64,000 nt of DNA from Candidatus Zipacnadia bacterium (GTDB lineage: Bacteria > Armatimonadota > Zipacnadia > Zipacnadales > UBA5352), in NCBI GenBank assembly GCA_029821735.1, contig JALGSU010000021.1:166333-230332 (forward strand), read 5' to 3'. Shown piece after piece: positions 16,804-25,129 of the stretch. The translations under genes were made by a program, and so were the position numbers. Numbering within the stretch: position 1 is the first letter of the stretch; each line of letters opens with the position of its first letter. Below the pieces are notes generated by a model, which saw only the letters and a program-made list of their open reading frames with translations, searched no databases and was not told the DNA's origin.

Positions 16804-17801
16804 TCGGCGGCCGAATCGACGCCCTCGATGAACGCGAGGTAGTTCTCCACTGGTGCCTCTGGGCCCACGATCGTGTTCACCGCGGCCACGTACCGCCCGC
16901 CGCGCTTGCCCACGCGCACCATCTCGGCAGCGTCGCGCCGGATGTCCTCAGCGCTCCCCATCGCCAGTTCCCCCGGATCGAAGTTCCCGAACAGCGTCAG
17001 CCGGTCCCCGAAACGCTGCTTGATCTCGGCCAGCTCATTTGCCTGCTTCTCGACGCCGTGCGCGCCTGCGCACCCCATCTCGATCCAGAGCGGGTACACG
17101 CCGTCGATCTTCCCGTCCGTGTGCATCATGAACGGGATGCTGGCATCTTGCAGCAGCTCGCAGGTGGCGTTGGTGGGCTCATGGGTGAATCGGCGGTAGT
17201 CGGCAGGGCTGACCATCATCGAGTTCTTGAACGCGCAGTCGGCATCGAAGATCACCACGTCGGGTGCCTCGCCTGCATCGAGCAGCGCCTGCAGCATCAG
17301 CCGGTTGCGCCGCTCCACTTCGCGCATGTAGTCTGCCAGTAGCTCGGGCTGGTCATAGACCATCAGGCAGACGCGCTCCATACCGATGCCCGTGGCCGCC
17401 GAGTGGAAGCAGTGCAGGACGAAGAACTGCACCAGCAGGCCGAGCGATCGAGCTAGGCGCGCCGGCGGCAGATACCGCTCCATGTACATCTCCAGGTCCG
17501 GCTCTGGCCAGCTATCGAGCGCTTCTCGGGTCAACTCGCTGCCACCGGCGTAGTGGCCCGTGCCGTCCGAGGCGAACTCGTGGCGAGAGCCCAGCATCTG
17601 GCCGAACGACCCGACCGGCCCCCAGCCCCAGTCGAGCGCCGACGCCAGTTCCACGCGCGCCTGTAGGTCGCTGCCGACCGGCCGCCCGATGAAATGCTCC
17701 TCGACCGCGGGGTTGCCGAAGAACAACTCTTGCCTGGGCACGCGGTCGATTGGTTTGCCAGCGAGTACGTCGAGAATCCGTTGCGCCTCGGGCCTGAGAA
17801 C
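16797..17801 (-). CDS. Uroporphyrinogen-decarboxylase-family protein (UroD homologue 1), start unclear
   Basis: The family-like sequence runs from LRPEAQRILDVLAGKPIDRVP to the TGA at 16797. Motifs such as MMVSPADYRRF, PFMMHTDGKIDG and RLTLFGNFDPGEL mark the UroD/MtaA superfamily, whose non-haem members are often corrinoid methyltransferases or act on unknown substrates. Homology begins where no ATG, GTG or TTG exists. A GGAGG lies 7 nt before a GTT at 17799-17801, and GGGAGGG lies 9 nt before an ATC at 17835-17837. The only in-frame ATG (18026) lies inside the opposite thioredoxin gene. Either a rare start codon, a TTG at 17969, or a base error applies. Confidence 0.8.
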   Translation of the reverse strand, partial: VLRPEAQRILDVLAGKPIDRVPRQELFFGNPAVEEHFIGRPVGSDLQARVELASALDWGWGPVGSFGQMLGSRHEFASDGTGHYAGGSELTREALDSWPEPDLEMYMERYLPPARLARSLGLLVQFFVLHCFHSAATGIGMERVCLMVYDQPELLADYMREVERRNRLMLQALLDAGEAPDVVIFDADCAFKNSMMVSPADYRRFTHEPTNATCELLQDASIPFMMHTDGKIDGVYPLWIEMGCAGAHGVEKQANELAEIKQRFGDRLTLFGNFDPGELAMGSAEDIRRDAAEMVRVGKRGGRYVAAVNTIVGPEAPVENYLAFIEGVDSAADY

Positions 17802-17925
17802 CCGCGGGCCTCCGGGGGTGTCTGTGGTCCTGACGATGGTAAGCGCCCTCCCGTCTAATGCGACTATCGCCTGCTCGGAAGCCGATTCGCCGTCAGCGAG
17901 CGCAGACCTGCAGCGGACGTAGCGC

Positions 17926-17954
17926 TTGACGAGTCGCGTTGCAGACGGTACGAT
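17926..17954 (+). promoter_or_regulatory. Promoter of the thioredoxin unit
   Basis: TTGACG (17926-17931) and TACGAT (17949-17954) are separated by 17 bp, a good sigma70-type promoter. It lies about 43 bp before the thioredoxin ATG at 17997, which has GAGGAG at a 6-7 nt distance. No other equally good promoter was noticed before the next genes, so it may drive the whole 17997-23627 series. Confidence 0.6.
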
Positions 17955-17996
17955 AGGGCAGGGGCGCAACTGAGAACACGCAGCGAGGAGATATAC

Positions 17997-18320
17997 ATGG
18001 CGAAGCCGATAGACGTCGAAGCGCATCAGTTCGAGGCCGAGGTCATTGAGAGTCAGGACATCCCCGTACTTGTCGATTTCTGGTCACCGACCTGTGGCCA
18101 CTGCCTGGCCCTCAACCCCAACTATGACGAGGCAGCTGAGGCGCTCGACGGTAAGATCAAGTTCGTCAAAGTCGCCTTCCCCGGTGGGCGAGATGTATTC
18201 AAGCAATACGGTGTGCGTGGCACCCCAACCCTCGTCCTCTTCAAGGATGGCGCCGAAGTCAAGCGCGAAGTGGGCGCAAAGCCCGCCGACGCGATTGTCG
18301 AAATGTGCGCGGACCACTGA
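17997..18320 (+). CDS. Thioredoxin with CGHC active site
   Basis: The 107-residue protein has the thioredoxin fold, with VLVDFWSPTCGHC, VKVAFPGG and the cis-proline motif VRGTPTLVLFKDG. The redox centre Cys33-Gly-His-Cys36 is the sequence seen in protein disulphide isomerase and not the CGPC of standard thioredoxins. This predicts a more oxidising potential. There is no signal peptide, so it should be cytoplasmic. The gene is 71 bp upstream of a thioredoxin-reductase-like flavoprotein, its likely partner. Confidence 0.93.
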   Translation: MAKPIDVEAHQFEAEVIESQDIPVLVDFWSPTCGHCLALNPNYDEAAEALDGKIKFVKVAFPGGRDVFKQYGVRGTPTLVLFKDGAEVKREVGAKPADAIVEMCADH

Positions 18321-18391
18321 TAGTCACGCCCCTTCAACCATAACGAACATGGGCGACGCGCCGATACTGGCGACACCCGTGGAGGCTGAAT

Positions 18392-19360
18392 ATGACCGAT
18401 AGCGACCTGACCTGCGATGTACTCATCATCGGCGGCGGGCCTGCGGGTTTCACCGCTGGCCTGTACGCTGCCCGGGCGGGATTGCGGACCGTTGTCTCAA
18501 GTCCCACTGAACTGTCCGGAATGATGTCCATGGCTCCGCGCGTGGAGAACTTCCCCGGTCAGACTGACCCGTTGACGGGCCGCGAACTGCTCGAGAAGAT
18601 CCGCTCCCAGGCAATGGCTGCTGGTGTTGAGCAGGTGCTCGAGAGCATCGCAGGCGTGAACTTCAGCGACGAGCGGGGCTTGCAGGTCTACGGCGGCTCC
18701 CAGATGCACGCTGCGGCAGCGGTCATCCTCGCCACTGGCGCGATGGCTCCGTCCGACAAGACCCCGGGCGAGGAGGAGTTTCTTGGCAGGGGCGTGGCCT
18801 ACTGTGTAGCCTGTGACGGACCGCTCTTCCAGGGCGAGAAGGTTCTTGTGATCGGTAACGACGATCAGGCCATCGAAGAGGCCGTGGCGCTCACCGAGAT
18901 CGCTGACGAGGTGACCTACGTCACCGCTCGTGCCGAATTGGGCATCGAGGGCGGCCTGGCGGATGTGGTCGCCGAGGCGGATAACTTGACGACAGTCACC
19001 GGTCTGACATTGCAGGAAATCATCGGCGACGATATGGTGACGGGTGCGCGCTTCACCGATGCCAACAAGCAGGTGCAGGTCATCGACGCCGGCGGCGTCT
19101 TCCTCTACCTGCGCGGCTTTGCCCCGGCTACTGACTTCCTGCTCGACGCCGTCGACCTTGACGAAAAGGGCTACATCATTACCGACGAGATGATGAACAC
19201 AAGCATCCCCGGCGTCTTCGCCGCGGGCGATGTGCGCAAGAAACAGGTTCGGCAGATGTGCGTGGCGGCTGGCGAGGGCGCAGTAGCGGCCCTGGCCGCC
19301 GAGAAACATGTGCGCGGCAGCACGAGAGTGAAAGTGGACCGGGGCTCGGTGAAGTCATAG
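18392..19360 (+). CDS. Thioredoxin-reductase-like flavoprotein with altered NADPH site
   Basis: The 322-residue protein has an N-terminal FAD motif (GGGPAGFTAGLYAARAGL), redox-active Cys138-Val-Ala-Cys141 followed by DG, and the C-terminal FAD motif GVFAAGDVR. This is the class II thioredoxin reductase layout. The nucleotide-binding loop reads GNDDQA (155-160) where GGGDSA is typical, and the arginine pair that contacts the NADPH 2'-phosphate (HRRxxxR) is missing (VTARAEL). The electron donor may be NADH, reduced ferredoxin or F420, not NADPH. A GGAGG site precedes the ATG. The CGHC thioredoxin upstream is the probable substrate. Confidence 0.88.
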   Translation: MTDSDLTCDVLIIGGGPAGFTAGLYAARAGLRTVVSSPTELSGMMSMAPRVENFPGQTDPLTGRELLEKIRSQAMAAGVEQVLESIAGVNFSDERGLQVYGGSQMHAAAAVILATGAMAPSDKTPGEEEFLGRGVAYCVACDGPLFQGEKVLVIGNDDQAIEEAVALTEIADEVTYVTARAELGIEGGLADVVAEADNLTTVTGLTLQEIIGDDMVTGARFTDANKQVQVIDAGGVFLYLRGFAPATDFLLDAVDLDEKGYIITDEMMNTSIPGVFAAGDVRKKQVRQMCVAAGEGAVAALAAEKHVRGSTRVKVDRGSVKS

Positions 19361-19417
19361 CCTCAGATGAAGTCTGATCCGGTCGGTGCCGCGCGTGAGA
19401 AGCAGGGAGGGACTGCG

Positions 19418-20380
19418 ATGATCCTGCTCGGTACACAAGCCGGCGTGGTCGGCCTCGACGATGCCGGTGAAGAGCACTTCCGCGTGCTCGCCGGGATGGC
19501 GGTCAGACATCTCACTTTCAGCGACTGCGGCTGCATTCTCACGGTCATGGATGACAGCGATATCTTCCGTGCGGCCTCGCCCGAGGTCGCCTGCGATCGC
19601 CATGGCTGGGAACGGCTGGGCGCCGTGCCCGACTTGCGGGCCAACTGCATTGCGCAGGTGGGAGAACGCCTCCTGATCGGATGCGCGGATGCCAGGCTAT
19701 ACTGGCTTGATATGGCTGACGGCGATCCCGTGCGCAGTGCCTCGTTCGATGCCGTCGACACCCGCGAAACCTGGATGACCCCTTGGGGCGGCCCCCCCGA
19801 CGTGCGCAGCTTCGCCATGACCCCCGACGCCATATACGTCAACGTGCACGTGGGCGGCATCTTGCGCAGCTTCGACGGTGGTCAGACGTGGTCCCAGGCG
19901 CCCGGCGATCTCGACCGCGATGTGCACCAGGTTTGCACCCACCCGGCCCGTCCCGATGGTATCTGCGCCGCAACCGCTAAGGGGCTGTTTCACAGTGACG
20001 ACCGCGGCGAGACATGGACCCAGGTGCTCGAGCCCTTCCTCCCTCGCGAATACCAACGCGCAGTGGTCGCAGACGTGACCGGACCAGGCCTGATGCTGTG
20101 CACCGCGTCGCTCGGCCCCTATCCGCCGGGGGAGAGCGGCTGCGAGGGCATGATCTTCCGCTCCATCGACGGCGGCTGCACTTGGGAAGCAGCGCACGAA
20201 GGCCTCCCCGCTCACTTCCACCAGAACCTGGATACCTTCGCCGTGGCCGCTTCGGCTTCTCGGCCGGGCGTCTTCGCGCTGCACGATGGCGATTCTCGTC
20301 TCTTCCTCACCGAGGACGGCGCCGCAAGCTGGCATGAAATCGCTCAAATCGAGGACGTGCGGGCGGTGCTGGTCACCTGA
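19418..20380 (+). CDS. BNR/sortilin-type beta-propeller protein
   Basis: The 320-residue protein shows Asp-box repeats: RSFDGGQTWSQAP, HSDDRGETWTQVL, RSIDGGCTWEAAH and a weaker LTEDGAASWHEIA. Such repeats build a six- or seven-bladed propeller as in sialidases and plant/bacterial Ycf48-like assembly factors. No signal peptide is visible from the ATG at 19418, which was chosen for its GGGAGGG site; the longer frame from 19367 adds a non-conserved tail. Catalytic sialidase residues are not recognisable. Its place between redox proteins suggests a folding or binding role, which is inference. Confidence 0.82.
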   Translation: MILLGTQAGVVGLDDAGEEHFRVLAGMAVRHLTFSDCGCILTVMDDSDIFRAASPEVACDRHGWERLGAVPDLRANCIAQVGERLLIGCADARLYWLDMADGDPVRSASFDAVDTRETWMTPWGGPPDVRSFAMTPDAIYVNVHVGGILRSFDGGQTWSQAPGDLDRDVHQVCTHPARPDGICAATAKGLFHSDDRGETWTQVLEPFLPREYQRAVVADVTGPGLMLCTASLGPYPPGESGCEGMIFRSIDGGCTWEAAHEGLPAHFHQNLDTFAVAASASRPGVFALHDGDSRLFLTEDGAASWHEIAQIEDVRAVLVT

Positions 20381-20452
20381 CCCGCGCCTCAAACGACGAG
20401 GCCTCAACCTGCACCTGCACCCGGAGTATTGCCGACAGGAGTGGCACAACCC

Positions 20453-21013
20453 ATGAGCGAACACACCCACGTACCGCGCCTGCTTGCGCCAGTAACTGCT
20501 GATGACAGGTCACTGGGCCCCGATGACGCCCCCGTAACCCTCGTCGAGTACTCCGACTACCAGTGCCCTGATTGCTGGCGCGCTCACGCCGAAGTCAAGC
20601 GGCTGCTCGCCTCACATGGCGACCGCTTCCGATTCGTCTTCCGCCAGTTCCCCCTCATCAGCGTCCACGCACAGGCCCTGCCCGCCTCCAAAGCTGCTGA
20701 GGCCGCCGGGCGACAGGGCAAGTTCTGGCAGATGCATGACAAGCTCTTCGACAGCGAGGGCGCCGTGAGCGATGCCGACATTAACCGCTACGCCGAGGAA
20801 CTGGAGCTTGACGTGGTCCGCTTCGGCGAGGACATGCAGGACCCGGCTATGGAGCGCGCTATCCGCGACGGGCGGGTAATGGGCGCGCGCAGCGGTGTCA
20901 ATGGCACCCCCACCTTCTTCATCAACGGTATCCGTTACGAGGCCGCACCCGTCTACGACTGGTTCGTGGCCACCATAGATCACTTCGCCGAGCATCACGC
21001 CCACGAGGCCTGA
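20453..21013 (+). CDS. DsbA-like thiol-disulphide oxidoreductase
   Basis: The 186-residue protein belongs to the thioredoxin_4/DsbA group. VTLVEYSDYQCPDC places the redox motif Cys38-Pro-Asp-Cys41 at the start of the first helix, and VNGTPTFFINGIRY holds the cis-proline. The helical insertion between them has the usual size. No signal peptide is seen from ATG 20453 or from the alternative TTG 20429, so a cytoplasmic or non-classical location is likely. It lies 72 bp after the propeller gene and 43 bp before a secreted hydrolase. Confidence 0.88.
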   Translation: MSEHTHVPRLLAPVTADDRSLGPDDAPVTLVEYSDYQCPDCWRAHAEVKRLLASHGDRFRFVFRQFPLISVHAQALPASKAAEAAGRQGKFWQMHDKLFDSEGAVSDADINRYAEELELDVVRFGEDMQDPAMERAIRDGRVMGARSGVNGTPTFFINGIRYEAAPVYDWFVATIDHFAEHHAHEA

Positions 21014-21056
21014 GGCGTGCCGTGCCGCATCCGCAACCAGCCCGGGAGGCATCACC

Positions 21057-23627
21057 ATGCGTCTGATAGGCTCCATCGCACTTGCCCTGATCTGTGCAAG
21101 CGCCATCGCCGCTGAGATTGAGTTGCTTGCGCAAGGCGACTTCGACGCCGACCAGTCGATGCGTCGGTGGGGCATCACCACCTGGCGCGGAGCGGGCTCG
21201 GGCCAGCTTGACCCGGGTGTCGTGCGTGCTGGCGGAAACTCGCTGCGCCTGACCGGCGAGAGTGACGACGGTACCGTGGTGGCGCAGCAGAGCATCAGCC
21301 TCATCGGCGGCGACCCGCTGACCCTGACCGGGGCCTGGCGCAGCGATGTGGCGGAGGGCGTCGGCGCTCGCGTGATCATCCGCTGGACTGGCGACGGGGG
21401 CGGGAAGCTGAGTGATGAGCCGGCGCTGACCGGCGAAGACCCCTTCGACTGGCAGACCTTCGAAGTGATCGTTACCCCACCAGATGGCGCCGCCGGGGCT
21501 ATCATCTTCCTCGAGATATGGGAAAGCCGGGGCAGTGTCTGGTTCGATGATATCTCCGCCACCCAGGCCATCGAGGCCCCCGCGCCGGACGCTTTCGAGA
21601 CAGGGCGCTCGCCTGAACTCGTCACCGTTGGCGTCTTCGATGCCAACGGCGCTGGCGGGCGCGGTTTTGGCGCGCAGGGAATCCACGACGCGCTCTCAGC
21701 GATCGAGGGCGTGCGCAGTGAGTTGATCACCGATGCCTCGCTGGGGACGCTCGGCCGTTTCGACTGCGTGGTGCTGCCCAACGTCCACGCCTGGGGCATG
21801 GCCGCCGGACCGAGCCTGCTGCGTGAGCACCCGGAGGTCGCGTGGGCTGCTGATCCCCGCGCATGCGTGCAGGCCTTCGTTCGCATGGGAGGCGGGCTCG
21901 TGCTCACCCACCAGTCCAACGGTTCATCGGGGGCGGTGAAGCCAACCATCGTGCCGCAGATCGTGAGCGTGCCCGACAAGACGCCCGACACCGCACCCGC
22001 CGAGGTGGTCGAGCACCCGGTCACCGCTGACGTCATGCCTCTCGCGCCGACCTTCGCCGATGCCCGTGTGCTGCAGGCGGGGCCGTCTGCTGAGGTGCTG
22101 ATGCGCAATCGGGCCGGCCAGCCGCTGGTCGTCGCTGGCGAGATCGGCGAGGGCCGCGTGGTGGGCATCGGCTACTGCCCGGGGATTGGACCCGAGGAGG
22201 AGCCCGTCGCGGTGTCGGCCGGCGAGGCGCGTCTGCTCGCGAACGCGGTCCGTTGGGCCGGAGCCGACTCGGCTGAGCCCTACGCGCTGGTGGCCGCCCC
22301 GGACGCCGCCGAATTGGCCGAGCCCGGACAGAAGATTGAGTTGACCGTCAGCGTGCTGGCCACGTCACTCGACGCCCCCGAGACCGTGAACGCGACTGTC
22401 GTCCTCCTGGACGAGACCTTCACGGTCATAGACCAGGTCGCGCCAGTGCCAATTGAGGTCGCGATCGGCAACTCGACCCCGATCGTGCTTCCTGACGCGC
22501 AGCTTGAGGATGGCGCGTATTACGTGGCGCTGGCTGCATCGGCAACCGAAACGCCGGAGGTGATCGCGATGGTCCGGAACCACGCGGGCTTCGCGCGCCG
22601 GGCGGATGCGCTCCCGAAAGCGAACTTCGACTGGGCGTGCATGAACGTGCACGGGCCGAACGGGCTGAAGACCGAGGCAGACATCATCGAGATGGCCCGA
22701 ATGGCCAAAGAGATGCACTTCGATGCCGTGCTCTACGCCGCCAAGCCACCCAGTGCCTTCCTCTACTACAACACCGAGATCGGCGAGAAAGCGTCCGGCT
22801 TCGAGGACATCGATCCGCTGGCGCTGGCGGTGAAGCACTGCCACGCTCAGGGCATGCAGCTTCTCGTCCAGTTCTGCGCCTTCAGAGAGGGCGCGGCAAC
22901 CGTCCCCAGCAAGCTCATGCGCGAGCACCCCGAATGGGCCGACTGGAACCCCGGCGACGGACCCGATATCAGCACCCATCAACATGGCCTGTTCGGCTGC
23001 CCCGACCGCCCCGAGGTCCGCGCATACGAGCTCTCACTCATGCGCGAGATGGCCGAGAACTATGACATTGATGGTTTCAGCTTCGACTACATCCGCTACA
23101 AGAATGACCGCTGGTGCGTCTGCCCGTTCTCACAGGAACACTTCGCGAACTGGTGGGCGCAGCATGAGGATTTGACTGAGGGCCAGGCTCGGGCGAAGCA
23201 CGCTGAGGAGCAGATCGTCAGCTTCACCTGGGAAGTGCGCGAGATGCTCGACGAGGTCAAGCCTGACGCGATCCTGCACGGGTATGTGCACCCCACCTGG
23301 GCCAACCGGTTCCCGCTGCAGTATCTGTCTTTCCGCGCGTCGGCGCACTGGACTCAGCCCGGACGCGGTGGCCCGTGGTCGCTCGAGCGCGTAGAGAAAG
23401 AGGCCCAGCGGAACGTGGACCTTGCTGATGATCACGTGGACTTCATGCAGGCCGCGCCGATGGCCGACACCGGCTATCGGCCCCACGAGAAGCCGGCAGA
23501 TCGCTTCCGCCGGGAATTGCGCCTCGTCAGCAACGCGGGCGCGAAGGCGGTCATGATCTACCTCTACGCGACTCTGCGCCACGCGCCCGAACTGCGCCAG
23601 GTCATCGCCGAGGAACTGGCTGACTGA
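21057..23627 (+). CDS. Secreted GHL10-type glycoside hydrolase with N-terminal CBM-like domain
   Basis: The 856-residue protein has a signal peptide (ending AIAA). A jelly-roll, carbohydrate-binding-like domain at about 20-170 ends SVWFDDISATQ. A ThuA/glutaminase-like middle (LVTVGVFDANG, VLPNVHAWG, GGGLVLTHQS) runs to about 400 and a linker beta-sandwich to about 520. The C-terminal TIM barrel of the GHL10/DUF187 group follows, with VHGPNGLKTEADII, YYNTEIGEKASGFEDID, YDIDGFSFDYIRY and KPDAILHGYVHP. Such proteins are predicted polysaccharide hydrolases without a proven substrate. It ends the redox-unit series on the plus strand. Confidence 0.87.
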   Translation: MRLIGSIALALICASAIAAEIELLAQGDFDADQSMRRWGITTWRGAGSGQLDPGVVRAGGNSLRLTGESDDGTVVAQQSISLIGGDPLTLTGAWRSDVAEGVGARVIIRWTGDGGGKLSDEPALTGEDPFDWQTFEVIVTPPDGAAGAIIFLEIWESRGSVWFDDISATQAIEAPAPDAFETGRSPELVTVGVFDANGAGGRGFGAQGIHDALSAIEGVRSELITDASLGTLGRFDCVVLPNVHAWGMAAGPSLLREHPEVAWAADPRACVQAFVRMGGGLVLTHQSNGSSGAVKPTIVPQIVSVPDKTPDTAPAEVVEHPVTADVMPLAPTFADARVLQAGPSAEVLMRNRAGQPLVVAGEIGEGRVVGIGYCPGIGPEEEPVAVSAGEARLLANAVRWAGADSAEPYALVAAPDAAELAEPGQKIELTVSVLATSLDAPETVNATVVLLDETFTVIDQVAPVPIEVAIGNSTPIVLPDAQLEDGAYYVALAASATETPEVIAMVRNHAGFARRADALPKANFDWACMNVHGPNGLKTEADIIEMARMAKEMHFDAVLYAAKPPSAFLYYNTEIGEKASGFEDIDPLALAVKHCHAQGMQLLVQFCAFREGAATVPSKLMREHPEWADWNPGDGPDISTHQHGLFGCPDRPEVRAYELSLMREMAENYDIDGFSFDYIRYKNDRWCVCPFSQEHFANWWAQHEDLTEGQARAKHAEEQIVSFTWEVREMLDEVKPDAILHGYVHPTWANRFPLQYLSFRASAHWTQPGRGGPWSLERVEKEAQRNVDLADDHVDFMQAAPMADTGYRPHEKPADRFRRELRLVSNAGAKAVMIYLYATLRHAPELRQVIAEELAD

Positions 23628-23639
23628 CCCCGCGCGGTG

Positions 23640-24296
23640 TCAGGTCTGGACGCCCGGCAGACGCGTCTCGCCGCCGACATCGCCCATCTCCGACAGATGG
23701 CCGGTGTCGTTGAGGCGCATGACCACGCGCTGGCGGAAGTTGTTCACTGCCAGCACGGTCACCGAGCACGGGTCGAAGTCGAACGAACTGCGTTCCCACT
23801 GGTCCGGGCCGTTGCCCAGCCACCAGTGCACCACCGCCACGCCCGAGAGCGTGTGCGCCACCACCACAGCTGTGTCCGGGTCTGCCTCAGCGATGCGGTC
23901 CATGGCCTGGTAGACGCGCTCGTTCATCTCGCGCCAGCACTCCGCGCCGGGGTAGGGCACATAGTCGATCAGTGGTAGCGAGGGCGGCGCCTGGATCTTC
24001 TTCGCTTCTTCCCACGTGATGTCGGCGGCGTCGCCGTTGCGGAACTCGCGCAGCCCCTCATCGAAGATGGCCTCAAGCCCTGTGCTTGCGCCGATGACCT
24101 CCGCCGCTTCGTGCGCCCGGGCCAGGTCGCTCGCATATAGCGCCGCGCCCTGCCCCAGCATCTCCCGCAGCCGCGCTCCGGTGTGTTCACACTGCATGAT
24201 GCCGCGCTCGGTCAGGTGCGAATCGGTCCAGCCGCCCGTGAGCCCGCGGGTGTGATGGTCGGCCTCGCCGTGGCGAACAAGTATGAGCTGTTTCAT
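23640..24296 (-). CDS. Histidine phosphatase family protein (phosphoglycerate-mutase-like)
   Basis: The 218-residue protein begins LILVRHGEADHH with the catalytic RHG motif. It also has LTERGIMQCEHTGARL, YASDLARAHEAAEVI and the second catalytic His in VVVAHTLSGVAVVHWWLG. These mark the branch-2-like GpmB/CobC group of phosphatases. The substrate cannot be assigned. It lies 23 bp after the oxidoreductase beta subunit on the same strand and is probably co-transcribed. Confidence 0.92.
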   Translation of the reverse strand: MKQLILVRHGEADHHTRGLTGGWTDSHLTERGIMQCEHTGARLREMLGQGAALYASDLARAHEAAEVIGASTGLEAIFDEGLREFRNGDAADITWEEAKKIQAPPSLPLIDYVPYPGAECWREMNERVYQAMDRIAEADPDTAVVVAHTLSGVAVVHWWLGNGPDQWERSSFDFDPCSVTVLAVNNFRQRVVMRLNDTGHLSEMGDVGGETRLPGVQT

Positions 24297-24319
24297 CTCG
24301 TGCTCCCGTCATTGATGGG

Positions 24320-25129
24320 TCAGTTGCCTGAGTACTGAGAGACCAGCGTCCCGCGTTCCAGCACCGGCTGTTGCGACTCGAAACTCGGTCGACCCCCCAG
24401 GTAGTAGATGCCGATGGGGATCTCTTCGCTGTGCGGACGCGAGCGTCCGCCCGTAAATGCCAGCTCCAGCGCCGCCGCGCGGTCGGTCGGGTCGTGTGAC
24501 TCTGCGATGGGCTTGACGCGGTCCTTGTACCACTTGAAGGTGTTGACCTTGTTGAAGCTGATGCACGGTTGCAGGATGTCCAGCAGTGCGAAACCGCTCT
24601 TGTGCCCGAGCGCAGCCACCATCATCTCCCGCAGGTGGTCGCGCTCGCCCGAGAACGAGCGGGCGACGAACGACACGTCTTCGACGATCGCCAGCGCCAT
24701 CGGATTCACCGGTTGGGAGATGACGCCATGCGGCTGGATCTTGGTCATGAACCCAAGCTCTGAGGTGGGGGAGGCCTGACCCTTCGTCAGCCCATAGACC
24801 TGGTTGTTGTGCACGAACGCCTTCACCCCGATGTTCCGGCGCATGGCGTGGATCAGATGGTTGCCGCCCTCGCCATACATGTCACCGTCGCCGCTGGTCA
24901 CCACCACTTCCAGGTCGTGGTTGACCAGCTTGATCGCGGTCGCGGGTGGCAGTGCTCGCCCGTGCAGACCGTTGAACACGTTCGCCTGTGTATAATGCGG
25001 CAGCTTGGCGGCCTGCCCGATGCGGTCGATCCCGGCCTCCTCAATCGCCTCGTCGAGGGTCTTGAGGATGGCGAAGTTTCCGCACCCGGGACACCATGCG
25101 GGCTCGTTGGTTGACGGTAGTCTTCTCAT
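24320..25129 (-). CDS. 2-oxoacid:ferredoxin oxidoreductase, beta subunit
   Basis: The 269-residue protein is the TPP-binding subunit. It starts with the cluster-ligand motif WCPGCGNFAILK and contains the TPP/Mg motif VVTSGDGDMYGEGGNHL with HNNQVYGLTKGQASPTS. A later cysteine (LQPCISFNK) matches the 2-oxoglutarate-type enzymes. Together with the alpha/gamma subunit it would oxidatively decarboxylate a 2-oxoacid to acyl-CoA and reduce ferredoxin. Its ATG overlaps the alpha-subunit stop (ATGA), so the two are translationally coupled. The exact substrate (2-oxoglutarate, pyruvate or branched 2-oxoacids) is not certain. Confidence 0.94.
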   Translation of the reverse strand: MRRLPSTNEPAWCPGCGNFAILKTLDEAIEEAGIDRIGQAAKLPHYTQANVFNGLHGRALPPATAIKLVNHDLEVVVTSGDGDMYGEGGNHLIHAMRRNIGVKAFVHNNQVYGLTKGQASPTSELGFMTKIQPHGVISQPVNPMALAIVEDVSFVARSFSGERDHLREMMVAALGHKSGFALLDILQPCISFNKVNTFKWYKDRVKPIAESHDPTDRAAALELAFTGGRSRPHSEEIPIGIYYLGGRPSFESQQPVLERGTLVSQYSGN

